Origin: Pseudomonas yamanorum
Lineage (GTDB): Bacteria > Pseudomonadota > Gammaproteobacteria > Pseudomonadales > Pseudomonadaceae
Assembly (NCBI RefSeq): GCF_900105735.1
Contig: NZ_LT629793.1
Span: 2,790,001-2,854,000 of the forward strand
Direction: 5' to 3'
Length of the DNA stretch: 64,000 nt
A program made the position numbers and the translations under genes. Below the pieces are notes generated by a model. It was not told where the DNA came from. It searched no databases and was given only the letters and a program-made list of their open reading frames with translations. Shown here piece by piece: positions 9,143-18,400 of the stretch. Within the stretch, counting starts at the first letter, position 1; every line of letters begins with the position of its first letter.

Positions 9143-9145
9143 ATC

Positions 9146-9973
9146 ATGCAAGCCGTACAGCGCGAGATTGCTGAACAGCTCAAGGTCCAACCACCGTTCA
9201 AGGACCAGGCCGCCCTTGAGGCGGAGGTCGCCCGGCGCGTTACCTTTATCCAGGATTGCCTGCTCAATTCAGGCCTCAAGACGTTGGTGCTGGGCATCAG
9301 CGGCGGCGTCGACTCCCTGACCGCCGGCCTGCTGGCCCAGCGCGCGATGCAAGAGTTGCGTGCTGCCAAGGGTGACGACGCCTACCGCTTTATTGCGGTG
9401 CGCCTGCCCTACGAAACCCAGTTCGACGAACACGACGCCCAGGCGTCCGTGGACTTTATCGAACCCGATGAGCGCCACACGGTGAACATCGGCCCGGCGG
9501 TGAAATCCCTGGCCAATGAAGTGGCGGCGTTTGAAGGCAAGGCCGCGGTCTCCCGTGACTTCGTACTGGGCAACACCAAGGCGCGCATGCGCATGGTGGC
9601 GCAGTACACCATCGCCGGCGCGGCCGGTGGTTTGGTGATCGGTACCGATCATGCGGCGGAAGCAGTGATGGGCTTTTTCACCAAGTTCGGTGATGGCGCC
9701 TGCGACCTGGCGCCGCTGAGCGGGCTGGTGAAGAATCAGGTACGCGCGATTGCCCGGCACTTTGGTGCACCGGAATCGTTGGTGGAGAAAATCCCGACGG
9801 CCGACCTGGAAGACCTGTCGCCGGGCAAGCCGGACGAAGCGTCCCATGGCGTGACCTATGCCGAGATCGATGCGTTCCTCCACGGCGAGCCGGTGCGCGA
9901 GGAAGCCTTCAAGATCATCTGCGACACCTATCGCAAGACCGAGCACAAGCGGGTGATGCCGTTTGCTCCCTGA
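9146..9973 (+). CDS. nadE: NadE, ammonia-dependent NAD synthetase
   Basis: Amidates deamido-NAD to NAD using ATP and ammonia, the last step of NAD synthesis. The 275-residue protein has the N-type ATP pyrophosphatase loop [15 protein letters not shown] (about residues 49-63), [20 protein letters not shown] and [17 protein letters not shown], all standard in NadE. There is no glutaminase domain, so it belongs to the short ammonia-dependent class. AAGGAG lies about 9 bases before the ATG; translation is probably coupled to pncB. Confidence 0.97.
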   Translation: MQAVQREIAEQLKVQPPFKDQAALEAEVARRVTFIQDCLLNSGLKTLVLGISGGVDSLTAGLLAQRAMQELRAAKGDDAYRFIAVRLPYETQFDEHDAQASVDFIEPDERHTVNIGPAVKSLANEVAAFEGKAAVSRDFVLGNTKARMRMVAQYTIAGAAGGLVIGTDHAAEAVMGFFTKFGDGACDLAPLSGLVKNQVRAIARHFGAPESLVEKIPTADLEDLSPGKPDEASHGVTYAEIDAFLHGEPVREEAFKIICDTYRKTEHKRVMPFAP

Positions 9974-10010
9974 GGTAACTCAGCAGCTCATTGTGGCAAA
10001 AGGGCTTGTT

Positions 10011-10140
10011 GTGGCGAGGGAGCTTGCTCCCGCTGGGGCGCGAAGCGGCCCCTGAAACCTGCTTAGCGCTTTTTCTGATGCTACGCGGTGACCTTATTGG
10101 GGCTGCTCCGCAACCCAGCGGGAGCAAGCTCCCTCGCCAC
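10011..10140. repeat. Long inverted repeat, family C (copy 1)
   Basis: Arms of about 42 bases starting GTGGCGAGGGAGCTTGCTCC face each other across a spacer of about 46 bases. The outer 27 bases match exactly in inverted orientation and the inner part has a few mismatches. The same family, with a shorter spacer, recurs at 49911-50002. It sits between the convergent nadE and azu genes. Confidence 0.85.
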
Positions 10141-10159
10141 AAGAGCAGCTTGTCTACAG

Positions 10160-10195
10160 GCAAAAAAAAGCGCCCCGAAGGGCGCTTTTTTTTGC
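10160..10195. terminator. Bidirectional rho-independent terminator between nadE and azu
   Basis: A perfect stem AAAAAAAAGCGCCC / GGGCGCTTTTTTTT with loop CGAA gives a GC stem with a T-tract on both strands, serving the convergent nadE and azurin transcripts. Confidence 0.92.
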
Positions 10196-10206
10196 CTGAA
10201 GGGTGA

Positions 10207-10653
10207 TTACTTCAGGGTCACAGTGCCTTTCATCATCGAGATGTGGCCTGGGAACGAGCAGAAGAACGCATAGTCAGTGCCTGCCGCCAACTTCGATACA
10301 TCGAAGGTCACGGAGTCTTTCTCGCCGGCACCGATGATCTTGGTGTGGGCGATGATGCGGGTGTCGCCGTCTTTCAGGTAGTTCTTGTCGATACCGGCGG
10401 CCATGCCGTCGCTGGCGATGCCAGGCATGTCGGCGGCGGAGCTCAGCACCCAGTTATGGCCCATGACGTTTTTCGGCAAGCTGCCGGAGTGGGTCAGCTC
10501 GACGGTGAACGTCTTGCAGCTCTTGTCGATTTCGATGGCCTTGGTGTTGAAGGACATCTGGTCAGTGGAGTCGACAGTGACCTTGCACTCTGCAGCAAGC
10601 AACTGGCCGCTAGCCAGAGTCAGCAGGGAAACAGCAACGAGTTTGGCAAACAT
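10207..10653 (-). CDS. azu: Azurin precursor (periplasmic blue copper protein)
   Basis: Small periplasmic electron carrier. The 148-residue precursor has a 20-residue signal peptide [20 protein letters not shown]; the mature protein of 128 residues begins [20 protein letters not shown]. Type-1 copper ligands are present: His in VMGHNWVLS (mature 46), then Cys, His and Met in [14 protein letters not shown] (mature 112, 117, 121), plus the Cys3/Cys26 disulfide pair. The frame extends 28 codons further upstream, but the ATG used has GGAG 8 bases before it and an intact signal peptide. An ANR-like site lies about 70 bases upstream. Confidence 0.98.
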   Translation of the reverse strand: MFAKLVAVSLLTLASGQLLAAECKVTVDSTDQMSFNTKAIEIDKSCKTFTVELTHSGSLPKNVMGHNWVLSSAADMPGIASDGMAAGIDKNYLKDGDTRIIAHTKIIGAGEKDSVTFDVSKLAAGTDYAFFCSFPGHISMMKGTVTLK

Positions 10654-10723
10654 GTGAATCTCCAGGGCAGGGTTTAAAAAACGCGTATTGCGACAAGGGT
10701 GCCTGAGGCAGGCGGGAATTCTT

Positions 10724-10737
10724 ATGATCTGAGTCAA
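10724..10737 (-). promoter_or_regulatory. ANR/FNR-like box upstream of azu
   Basis: On the minus strand TTGACTCAGATCAT compares with the ANR consensus TTGAT-N4-ATCAA: two mismatches, with the core TTGA and TCA kept. It is centred about 77 bases before the azurin ATG. Low-oxygen activation of azurin by ANR is known in P. aeruginosa; its use here is inferred. The -10 element is not clear. Confidence 0.5.
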
Positions 10738-10842
10738 CAGATTGTATACAACTTTAGGCTATCAGACTCATCGACACAATCTACCGGCCAAAGTACTGAT
10801 GCCGGCCTATGATCGGCTCATCACCCTTCCGGAGTCCGAGCC

Positions 10843-10932
10843 ATGCACCTCAATAGCCTGTTCCGCAGCCTGCTTGCCGCCTATGCCTGTGGCGCCAGCG
10901 GCACCTGCGAAACGCCTCAACGCGAGGTTTAA
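10843..10932 (+). CDS. Candidate small ORF, 29 residues
   Basis: ATG with GGAG about 9 bases upstream opens a 29-codon frame reading MHLNSLFRSLLAAYACGASG, ending in TCETPQREV and TAA. The N-terminus is weakly amphipathic and hydrophobic with two cysteines, conceivably a membrane-associated peptide. No family is recognised. It lies in the 337-base divergent gap between azu and the LOG-family gene, and its stop is about 60 bases before the latter start, so it could act as a leader peptide. It could equally be chance. Confidence 0.3.
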   Translation: MHLNSLFRSLLAAYACGASGTCETPQREV

Positions 10933-10990
10933 TCCTTTGAGAGACGCACGCCAGCCTTTACTCTTTAGCCACAACTGAGTGGAGTCAGGT

Positions 10991-11578
10991 ATGTCCTTGA
11001 AGTCTGTCTGTGTGTTTTGCGGTGCCAGCAGCGGCACCAATCCGGCCTACCGTGAAGCAGCCGTAGCCCTCGGGCGCGCGCTGGCCGAGCGCAAGCTGAC
11101 CCTGGTGTACGGCGGCGGCGCCGTGGGCCTGATGGGCATCGTCGCCGATGCGGCGCTGGAAGCCGGCGGTGAAGTGATCGGGATCATTCCCGAAAGCCTG
11201 AAAGTCCTGGAAATCGGCCACAAAGGCCTGACCCGCCTCGAAGTGGTCGACGGCATGCACGCCCGCAAGGCCCGCATGGCCGAGCTGAGCGACGCGTTTA
11301 TTGCACTGCCGGGCGGCCTGGGCACCCTGGAAGAACTGTTCGAAGTCTGGACCTGGGGCCAGCTCGGCTACCACGGCAAACCGCTGGGCTTGCTCGAAGT
11401 GAACGGCTTTTACCGCAAGTTGACCGATTTTCTTGATCATATCGTCGGCGAAGGCTTCGTCCGGGCCCCGCATCGTGCCATGCTGCAAATGAGCGAATCG
11501 CCGGCTGAGCTGCTTGACGTACTGGATGCCTGGCAACCGCTGGTCTTGCCCAAATGGGTGGACCAAAAACCCGATTAA
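10991..11578 (+). CDS. LOG-family protein (nucleoside 5'-monophosphate phosphoribohydrolase, TIGR00730)
   Basis: A 195-residue member of the LONELY GUY family, which cleaves nucleoside (cytokinin-type) 5'-monophosphates to base and ribose phosphate. It opens [20 protein letters not shown], then [20 protein letters not shown], and carries the signature [20 protein letters not shown] with the GGxGTxxE motif (about residues 109-116). Older annotation calls such proteins lysine decarboxylases, which is not supported by the fold. The start has GGAG upstream; an in-frame ATG four codons earlier is less likely. The physiological substrate in this bacterium is unknown. Confidence 0.92.
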   Translation: MSLKSVCVFCGASSGTNPAYREAAVALGRALAERKLTLVYGGGAVGLMGIVADAALEAGGEVIGIIPESLKVLEIGHKGLTRLEVVDGMHARKARMAELSDAFIALPGGLGTLEELFEVWTWGQLGYHGKPLGLLEVNGFYRKLTDFLDHIVGEGFVRAPHRAMLQMSESPAELLDVLDAWQPLVLPKWVDQKPD

Positions 11579-11646
11579 CCCTTGGGACGCGATTAAAGGC
11601 AGAATACGCGCCGCTCAACCTCACCTTCGACCCCAGAGGATCGCCC

Positions 11647-11826
11647 ATGGCAAAACCTAATTACTCCTTCGCCAAACGTCAGAGAGACTTGGCCAAAGAG
11701 CAGAAGAAAGAGGAAAAGCTGCAGCGCAAGAAAATTGCAGCCGACGAAGAAGCCGGTGCACTGAACCCGGATGCTGAAGGTACAGTGGCTACAGACGACA
11801 CCGAAGCACCGAAAGACGCTGAATAG
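11647..11826 (+). CDS. Small highly charged hypothetical protein
   Basis: A 59-residue protein starting MAKPNYSFAKRQRDLAKEQK, with a Lys/Glu-rich helical first half (probable coiled coil) and an acidic tail rich in Asp, Glu and Thr. AGAGGA lies 6-7 bases before the ATG. It follows the LOG gene by 68 bases on the same strand and probably shares its transcript. Similar short proteins are common beside this gene in pseudomonads; the function is unknown. The charge pattern suggests nucleic-acid or ribosome contact, but that is speculation. Confidence 0.8.
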   Translation: MAKPNYSFAKRQRDLAKEQKKEEKLQRKKIAADEEAGALNPDAEGTVATDDTEAPKDAE

Positions 11827-11828
11827 GT

Positions 11829-11949
11829 GATCGTTCCCACGCTCCGCGTGGGAATGCATCCTGGGGCGCTCCGCGTCCCGATTTGAGATATGTGCAGGGT
11901 GACGCAGAGCGTCACAACAAGCATTCCCACGCGGAGCGTGGGAACGATC
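11829..11949. repeat. Inverted repeat, family D (copy 1)
   Basis: Terminal arms GATCGTTCCCACGCTCCGCG and the reversed CGCGGAGCGTGGGAACGATC enclose further hairpins (GGGGCGCTCCGCGTCCC, GACGCAGAGCGTC). The same architecture recurs at 57801-57913. It lies between convergent genes and contains no ORF. Confidence 0.88.
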
Positions 11950-11956
11950 TTGTGCA

Positions 11957-12847
11957 TTACTCCAGCGGCATCACCGTCACCCGCACTTCCGGGTCATGGC
12001 TCCCTCCCCCCAGAATCACCCCTCGCAACGGCGAAACATCGGAAAAATCCCGGCCCCAGGCCAGGGTGATGTGTTCCAGTGCCGGCTGCACATTGTTGGT
12101 CGGGTCAAAATCCACCCAACCCGACACCGGGCAAAACACCGACACCCACGCGTGGGACGCATCCGCGCCGATCAACCGTGGCTGGCCGGGCGGTGGCTGG
12201 GTCAGCAGATAACCACTGATATACCGCGCCGCCAGGCCCCGGGAGCGCAGGCACGCGAGCATCAGGTGGGCGAAGTCCTGGCACACGCCGCGCCGGCGCT
12301 CCAGCACTTCCACCAGCGGCGTGGCGACCTGGGTGGCTTCGGCATCGAAGGTGAACTCGCTGAAAATCTTTTCCATCAGCGCCTGCACACCCAGCAGCAA
12401 AGGGCGACCTGCCGGGAAACAGTCTTCGGAGAACTCGACGAAGCTTTTCTTCAAATGCACATAGGGCGATTCGAACCGATAGCGGCAGGCCTCGATCACT
12501 TCGGCCGACAGCGGCTGGCTGCTGTAGGTCAGGCCGTTGCGGGTCTGGTCCCAGGCCGGCGACAGGCTGAAATCCAGCACCGGCCGCGCCAGCACTTCCA
12601 CCGTCAGCCCGGCGTTGACCAACAGCTCATCATGGGGCCGCTCGAACGCCAGCCGGGTGATCGGGTTACCAAACACGTCCAGCTCATCCCGGCGCGAGGT
12701 CGGCTCGGGGCTGATCTCCAGTTGCTGCGAGCTGCAGCGCTGCCAGGCGCAAGGCCGCGGCCACAGGTGCGCCAGCTGCTGGGCCAGGGACACCGGGCTG
12801 TCGTAGTGGTAATGGGTATCGTGGAAAATCTGGTAGCGGGCACTCAT
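11957..12847 (-). CDS. Transglutaminase-like protein (third gene of ATP-grasp/alpha-E locus)
   Basis: A 296-residue protein with an N-terminal bacterial transglutaminase-associated region (SARYQIFHDTHYHYDSPVS) and a papain-fold transglutaminase core: catalytic Cys in RRRGVCQDFAHLMLACLRSR, His in DASHAWVSVFCP and Asp in GWVDFDPTNN. The triad is complete, so it may act as a peptidase or amide-forming enzyme. Its ATG overlaps the upstream stop by one base (TGATG), indicating translational coupling with the ATP-grasp/alpha-E protein. No signal peptide, so probably cytoplasmic. Substrate unknown; the family is regularly linked to predicted peptide-ligation systems. Confidence 0.9.
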   Translation of the reverse strand: MSARYQIFHDTHYHYDSPVSLAQQLAHLWPRPCAWQRCSSQQLEISPEPTSRRDELDVFGNPITRLAFERPHDELLVNAGLTVEVLARPVLDFSLSPAWDQTRNGLTYSSQPLSAEVIEACRYRFESPYVHLKKSFVEFSEDCFPAGRPLLLGVQALMEKIFSEFTFDAEATQVATPLVEVLERRRGVCQDFAHLMLACLRSRGLAARYISGYLLTQPPPGQPRLIGADASHAWVSVFCPVSGWVDFDPTNNVQPALEHITLAWGRDFSDVSPLRGVILGGGSHDPEVRVTVMPLE

Positions 12848-15333
12848 CACACAGACACCGTTTGCTGGCTGACATCGTCCACATGGGCAAAATGGCGCAA
12901 GGCCAGGCGGTCCGAGACTTGCCCGCTTTCATCGGCCACCGCTTGCAGCAGGTCGGCCAGGCCGTCCAGCGCAGCGCGCACACTGGACTCGCCGAACAGC
13001 GGGTTCTCCAGGCAGCCCAAGTCAAAGCGCGCCAGGCGCTCCACCAATGGCGCCAGTCCGGTTTCCCGGGGCACGCCGAAATCGTCATTCAAGCGACGCA
13101 AGGTGCGGCTCACCAGTTTCAGCTGGAACAGCACCGCGTGAGGGTTTTGCTCATCCAGCAGCAACAGGTCCAGCACCGGGATCAATTGCGGCACCGCGAG
13201 GTAGCGCGATCGATAGGTGATGCTGCTGTTGCCCAGTTCCAGCAACCATTCCAGCCCGGCCTGATCGAACACCGCCACGCCGCGCAGGAAGGCCGCCAGG
13301 CTGCTGCTGAGAAACTGCAGGCGCTCAATGCGCCTGCCCATCATCAAGAAACGCCAGCCTTCGTCGCGGGTCATGTCGTCGAGGGCAAAGCCCGACAGCG
13401 CCGCGAGGGACATCACCAGGCGGTTGAGGAAATCCAGCAGTTCGCCGAAGTCCGGCTCTTCGCTCTCCAGCTCCAGGGCTTCGCGCTGCAATTCCACCAG
13501 CGCCTGCCAGTTTTCCCGGGACAGCTTGCCGCGCACCTGGGACGCCGCCCACTGCAAACGCTGCAAGTTGGCCCGCAGGCTCGACGGCCAGTCATCACCG
13601 AGCAACGCCGCCTGAAGCCGCTCAGGCAACTCCCCCTCCTCCGGTAACAGTCGCAGGTTCTCACCCAGCTCAACGGCCGCCTGCAGCGCCAGCGGGTCGT
13701 CTCCGTCGACATAGCGGGCGAGGACGATCCGCAGCCAGCGCGCGCTGTCATCACAGCGCTCGCAATAACGGCCAAACCAGAACAGGTTTTCCACCACCCG
13801 CGACGGCAGGTACGGATCACGCCGCACCAGGTCATGGGCGCCGATGGCCCGCTGGGCGCGCCATTGTTCGGTACCGAGGGCGCGTTCGCCGAGCACCCAG
13901 GTGTCCTTGCTTGCACCGCCGCGCTGCATCGACACCACTTCGGCATCGGCTTCCGCTGCCACGCGGGTCAAGCCACCGGGCAAAACCCGGTAACCGTCGG
14001 CGCTGGCCACGGCGTACACGCGCATGCCGATGGCGCGGTGTTGAAGGTGATCGTCGACGGTGTGCCAGACCGGCGCCTGTGACAACTGCGCGAGTTCCTG
14101 GGCGACGTAGGCGTAAGGCCGTGCGCGCATACGTTCGGCCAGGGCCTCGCGCTGTTCGTCGTTCAAGTCGCGACCAAACACCGGGGCGAAACTTTGCGAC
14201 GGGAACGCCGGCTTGATCAGCAGCTCCGGCAGTTTTTCCAGGGCTTCGGCCAGCACCGGCGCTTCACCGCACCACCAGGTGGCGATGGACGGCAGGATCA
14301 GTTCTTCGCCAAACAGGAATTGATTGATCTTCGGCAAAAAGCCCAGCAGGCCAGGGGATTCCAGCACGCCACTGCCCAGGGCGTTGGCCACCAGCACATT
14401 GCCTTGGCGCACAGCGTCCAACAGGCCAGGCACGCCGAGGGCCGAGTCGGTGCGCAGTTCCAGCGGGTCGCAGAAGTCGTCGTCCAGGCGACGCATGATC
14501 GCGTGCACCCGGCGCAGGCCGCTGAGGGTTTTCAGGTACACCGTGGCGTCGCGCACCGTCAGGTCGCCGCCTTCCACCAGCGGGTAGCCGAGTTGGCGGG
14601 CGAGGTACAAATGCTCGAAATAGCTTTCGTTGAAACGGCCCGGTGTCAGCAGCACGATCAACGGTGGCTGGTCGTCGCTCGGCGCCTGGCGAGCCAGGGT
14701 TTCCTGCAAGGTGCGGAAGAAACCAGTGAGGTGCTGCACCTGCAAGTCGCGGTACAGGTCCGGGAAGGCGCGGGACACGATGGTGCGGTTTTCCAAAGCA
14801 TAACCGGCGCCGGACGGGGCCTGGGTACGGTCGGCGGTCACCCACCAGCGGCCATCCGGCGTACGCGCCAGGTCCACGGCGTACAGGTGCAGAAACGCGC
14901 CGTCGGGCGGCTGGATACCCTGGCACGGCCACAGGAAATTGTTATGGCCGAACACCAGTTCTGCCGGCAGCAATCCTTCGGCGATCAAGCGTTGCGGGCC
15001 ATAGAGATCGGCCAGTACCGCATTCAACAGGCGCGCACGCTGGGCGATGCCGGCGGAGAGTTGCTTCCACTCATCGGCGGCCAGCACGTGGGGCAACAGG
15101 TCCAGTTCCCAAGGGCGATCGGCGCCCTTGGGGTCGGCGTAGACGTTGTAGGTCACGCCGTTTTCCTGGATCTGCCGGGTCAGCAGGGCCTGGCGCTGGG
15201 CGAGTTGCGCCGGAGTGCTGCGTTGCAGGTGATCGAGCAGGCGCTGCCAATGGGCACGAACCGCGCCGCTGTCGTCCAGCAGTTCGTGATAAGTGCCCGC
15301 AGTCAGCGGGTAACGGTCGAGCAAGTCGGGCAT
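12847..15333 (-). CDS. Circularly permuted ATP-grasp protein fused to alpha-E domain
   Basis: An 828-residue fusion. Residues about 1-480 match the circularly permuted type-2 ATP-grasp family (DUF404/DUF407), seen in NGVTYNVYADPKGADRPWEL, LVFGHNNFLWPCQGIQPP, VLLTPGRFNESYFEHLYLAR and the GEELILPSIATWWCGE region. Residues about 500-828 form the alpha-helical alpha-E domain (DUF403), seen in LPSRVVENLFWFGRYCERCD and FLNRLVMSLAALSGFALDDM. In many bacteria these are two separate genes. ATP-grasp folds of this type are predicted to form peptide or amide bonds; alpha-E is an associated helical domain of unknown role. Expressed with the flanking transglutaminase genes. Confidence 0.92.
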   Translation of the reverse strand: MPDLLDRYPLTAGTYHELLDDSGAVRAHWQRLLDHLQRSTPAQLAQRQALLTRQIQENGVTYNVYADPKGADRPWELDLLPHVLAADEWKQLSAGIAQRARLLNAVLADLYGPQRLIAEGLLPAELVFGHNNFLWPCQGIQPPDGAFLHLYAVDLARTPDGRWWVTADRTQAPSGAGYALENRTIVSRAFPDLYRDLQVQHLTGFFRTLQETLARQAPSDDQPPLIVLLTPGRFNESYFEHLYLARQLGYPLVEGGDLTVRDATVYLKTLSGLRRVHAIMRRLDDDFCDPLELRTDSALGVPGLLDAVRQGNVLVANALGSGVLESPGLLGFLPKINQFLFGEELILPSIATWWCGEAPVLAEALEKLPELLIKPAFPSQSFAPVFGRDLNDEQREALAERMRARPYAYVAQELAQLSQAPVWHTVDDHLQHRAIGMRVYAVASADGYRVLPGGLTRVAAEADAEVVSMQRGGASKDTWVLGERALGTEQWRAQRAIGAHDLVRRDPYLPSRVVENLFWFGRYCERCDDSARWLRIVLARYVDGDDPLALQAAVELGENLRLLPEEGELPERLQAALLGDDWPSSLRANLQRLQWAASQVRGKLSRENWQALVELQREALELESEEPDFGELLDFLNRLVMSLAALSGFALDDMTRDEGWRFLMMGRRIERLQFLSSSLAAFLRGVAVFDQAGLEWLLELGNSSITYRSRYLAVPQLIPVLDLLLLDEQNPHAVLFQLKLVSRTLRRLNDDFGVPRETGLAPLVERLARFDLGCLENPLFGESSVRAALDGLADLLQAVADESGQVSDRLALRHFAHVDDVSQQTVSV

Positions 15334-15391
15334 GGAACGCTCGGCAGGGGCAAGGGAAGTCAGATTAACTCACAAACCACGCGATCCAACT

Positions 15392-15478
15392 GTGGGAGCG
15401 GGCTTGCTCGCGAAAGCGGCGTGTCAGTCACTTAATGTGTTTCTGATACACCGTATTCGCGAGCAAGCCCGCTCCCAC
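15392..15478. repeat. REP-type inverted doublet, family B (copy 1)
   Basis: Arms GTGGGAGCGGGCTTGCTCGC and its reversed copy, with about 40 bases between, in the gap between the two minus-strand genes of the ATP-grasp locus. Close relative of copy 2 at 60816-60902. Confidence 0.88.
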
Positions 15479-15492
15479 ATTTTGAATCGCAT

Positions 15493-18400
15493 TTAGTCAT
15501 TCTTATTGGGGAAGCGCCGTAAATCCAGGGTCATCGGCAATTCATCATTGATCACCACACTCGGCACCGGCAATTTCCCGGGGCTGTGCCCCAGACGGAA
15601 AAACCGCGCCATCCGCCGGCTTTCAGCTTCATTGGCATTCACCGGCAGGCTGTCGTAATTGCGTCCGCCCGGATGGGCGACATGGTACTGGCAACCCCCC
15701 AGCGAGCGCTGCATCCACGTGTCCAAAAGATCGAACACCAGCGGCGCATGCACCGGGATGGTCGGCTGCAAACAGTTGGCCGGCTGCCACGCGCGATAGC
15801 GCACGCCAGCCACAAACTCTCCAACGCGCCCGGTGGGTTGCAACGGCACCGGGATGCCGTTGCAGGTCAGCAGGTAACGCTGGGGCGGCAGCCCGCTCAA
15901 CTTGACCTGCAATCGCTCCAGGGACGAGTCCACGTAACGCACCGTGCCGCCCACCGCGCCCTCCTCGCCCAGCACATGCCAGGGTTCCAGGGCCTGGCGC
16001 AGTTCCAGTTCGATACCGCTGACGGCGTAGTCACCGACCTTGGGAAAACGGAACTCCAGGTGCGCGGCAAACCATTCGGCCCGCAGCGGATAACCGGCAG
16101 CGTTCAGCTCGACGATCACGTCGGCAAAATCCTGCTCGATAAAGTGCGGCAGCAGGAAGCGGTCGTGCAGTTCTGTGCCCCAGCGCGCCAGCTTCGGCGG
16201 CGCATAGGGTTCACGCCAGAACCGCGCGACCAGTGCCCGCAGCAGCAACTGCTGGGTCAGGCTCATGCGGGCGTGGGGCGGCATTTCAAAGGCGCGCAGT
16301 TCCAGCAGGCCCAGGCGGCCGGTGGCACCGTCGGGCGAGTAGAGCTTGTCGATGCAGAACTCGGCGCGGTGGGTATTGCCAGTGACGTCGATCAGCAGGT
16401 TGCGCAGCAGGCGGTCCACCAACCAGGGCGGACACTCTTCACCCACTTCGGGCATCTGCGCGAAGGCGATTTCCAACTCATACAACGCGTCGTTACGCGC
16501 TTCGTCGACCCGTGGCGCCTGGGAAGTCGGGCCGATGAACAGGCCGGAAAACAGGTAGGACAACGACGGGTGGTTATGCCAATAGCTGATCAGGCTGCGC
16601 AGCAGATCGGGACGCCGCAGGAACGGTGAATCCTTCGGCGTGGCGCCACCGAGCACAAAATGGTTACCGCCGCCGGTGCCGGTATGGCGGCCGTCGATCA
16701 TGAATTTTTCTGTGGTGAGGCGGGTTTGCCGGGCTTCCTCGTAGAGAAACTCGGTGCGCTCCACCAACTCGTCCCAGGTGGCGGACGGCTGCACGTTGAC
16801 CTCGATCACGCCCGGGTCCGGTGTCACCCGGAAGTTGCTCAGGCGCGGGTCGCTCGGCGGCTCGTAACCTTCCAGCAGCACCGGGCAATGCAGCTCTTCA
16901 GCGGTGGCTTCGATGGCCGCCACCAACTCCAGATAATCCTCGACCCGCTCCAGCGGCGGCATGAACAGGTACAGTCGGCCTTCCCGCGCTTCGGCACACA
17001 GGGCGGTGCGGGTCAGCCAGTCCGCGGACTCGTCGATCTTAGGAATACGGTCTTTGCTGGCGGCCGACTCACCGTGGCTTTGCAACTGTGAGGGGGTCGG
17101 CAGGTCGGGCAGGTCCTGGTTGGGATCGGTGGGATGTACGAACGGATAGTCCGCCGCCGTCACCCACGGCTGCGAGGCCAGTGGCAGGCGATAACCCAAG
17201 GGCGAATCACCCGGCACCAGGCGGCAATGGTTGTCCCGCAGGTACCAGCGGCCGCTCTGCCAGCGGTCATTGGCCGCCGTTCGCGCCAGCGGCAGCACCT
17301 GGCCGATGACTTTATCCAGGCCCTGGCTGAAGACTTTGCGCAGGCGTTCGCGCTCGAGCTTGTCCTCCAGGCGCGGATCTTCGGCGGTGACGTTCTGCGG
17401 CAAGGCGCCTTCGCGCCACAGGTAATAGAAATTGTCTTCGTAGGCCGGGAATACAAACTGCGCAGGCAGTTTCAGGCGCTCGGCGACGCTGGCCAGAAAA
17501 CGCCCGGCCATCACGCCGTCGGCGCCATAGCTTTGTTGCTCATCGGCGATCAATGCGCTGTTGTGCCAGATCGGCACGCCGTCGCGGCGCCAGTAGCAGT
17601 TGAGGGACCAGCGCGGCAGTTGCTCGCCGGGGTACCACTTGCCCTGGCCGAAATGCACCAGGCCCTTGGGCGCGTAGTGCTTGCGCATGCGCTGGAACAG
17701 CTCGGCAGACAATCGGCGTTTGTCCGGGCCGAGAGCGGCGGTGTTCCATTCCGCACCGTCAGGGTCGTCGATGGAGACAAAGGTCGGCTCGCCGCCCATG
17801 GTCAGGCGCACGTCGTCCTTGAGCAGGTCACCGTCGATCTGCCGGCCCAGGGCCTGGATCGCCAGCCACTGCTCTTCGGTGTAGGGCTTGGTAACCCGTG
17901 GGGCCTCCCAAATCCGCTCCACGGACATCTCGTGGGTAAATTCGCACTCGCAGGGTTCCACCAGGCCACTGATGGGCGCTGCTGAGGAAGGATCAGGACT
18001 ACAAGCCAACGGGATATGCCCTTCACCAGCGAACAAGCCGGAGGTGGCATCGAGGCCGATCCAGCCGGCGCCGGGCAAATACACTTCGCACCAGGCATGC
18101 AGGTCGGTGAAATCCACCTCGGTGCCGGACGGGCCGTCGAGGGCTTTGACGTCGGCGGTCAGCTGGATCAGATAGCCAGACACAAATCGCGCCGCCAGGC
18201 CCAGGTTACGCAGCAGTTGCACCAGCAACCACGCCGAATCCCGGCAGGAACCGGAGGCGTTTTCCAGGGTGAATTCCGGAGTTTGTACGCCCGGTTCCAT
18301 GCGGATCAGGTAGCCGATATCGGCGGCCAGACGCTGATTCAGGCCTACCAGAAAATCCACCGCCGGCAACGGCGTGCGGTCGATACCCGCCAGATACGCG

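Noticed and set aside
10742..10978. 78-codon frame in the azu/LOG gap
   Set aside because: No ribosome-binding site, no family resemblance, and it covers the azurin promoter region; the 29-codon frame inside the gap has better signals.
10991..11578. Lysine decarboxylase function for the LOG-family protein
   Set aside because: The GGxGTxxE motif defines phosphoribohydrolases; the decarboxylase label is an old misannotation, despite lysine catabolism genes nearby.
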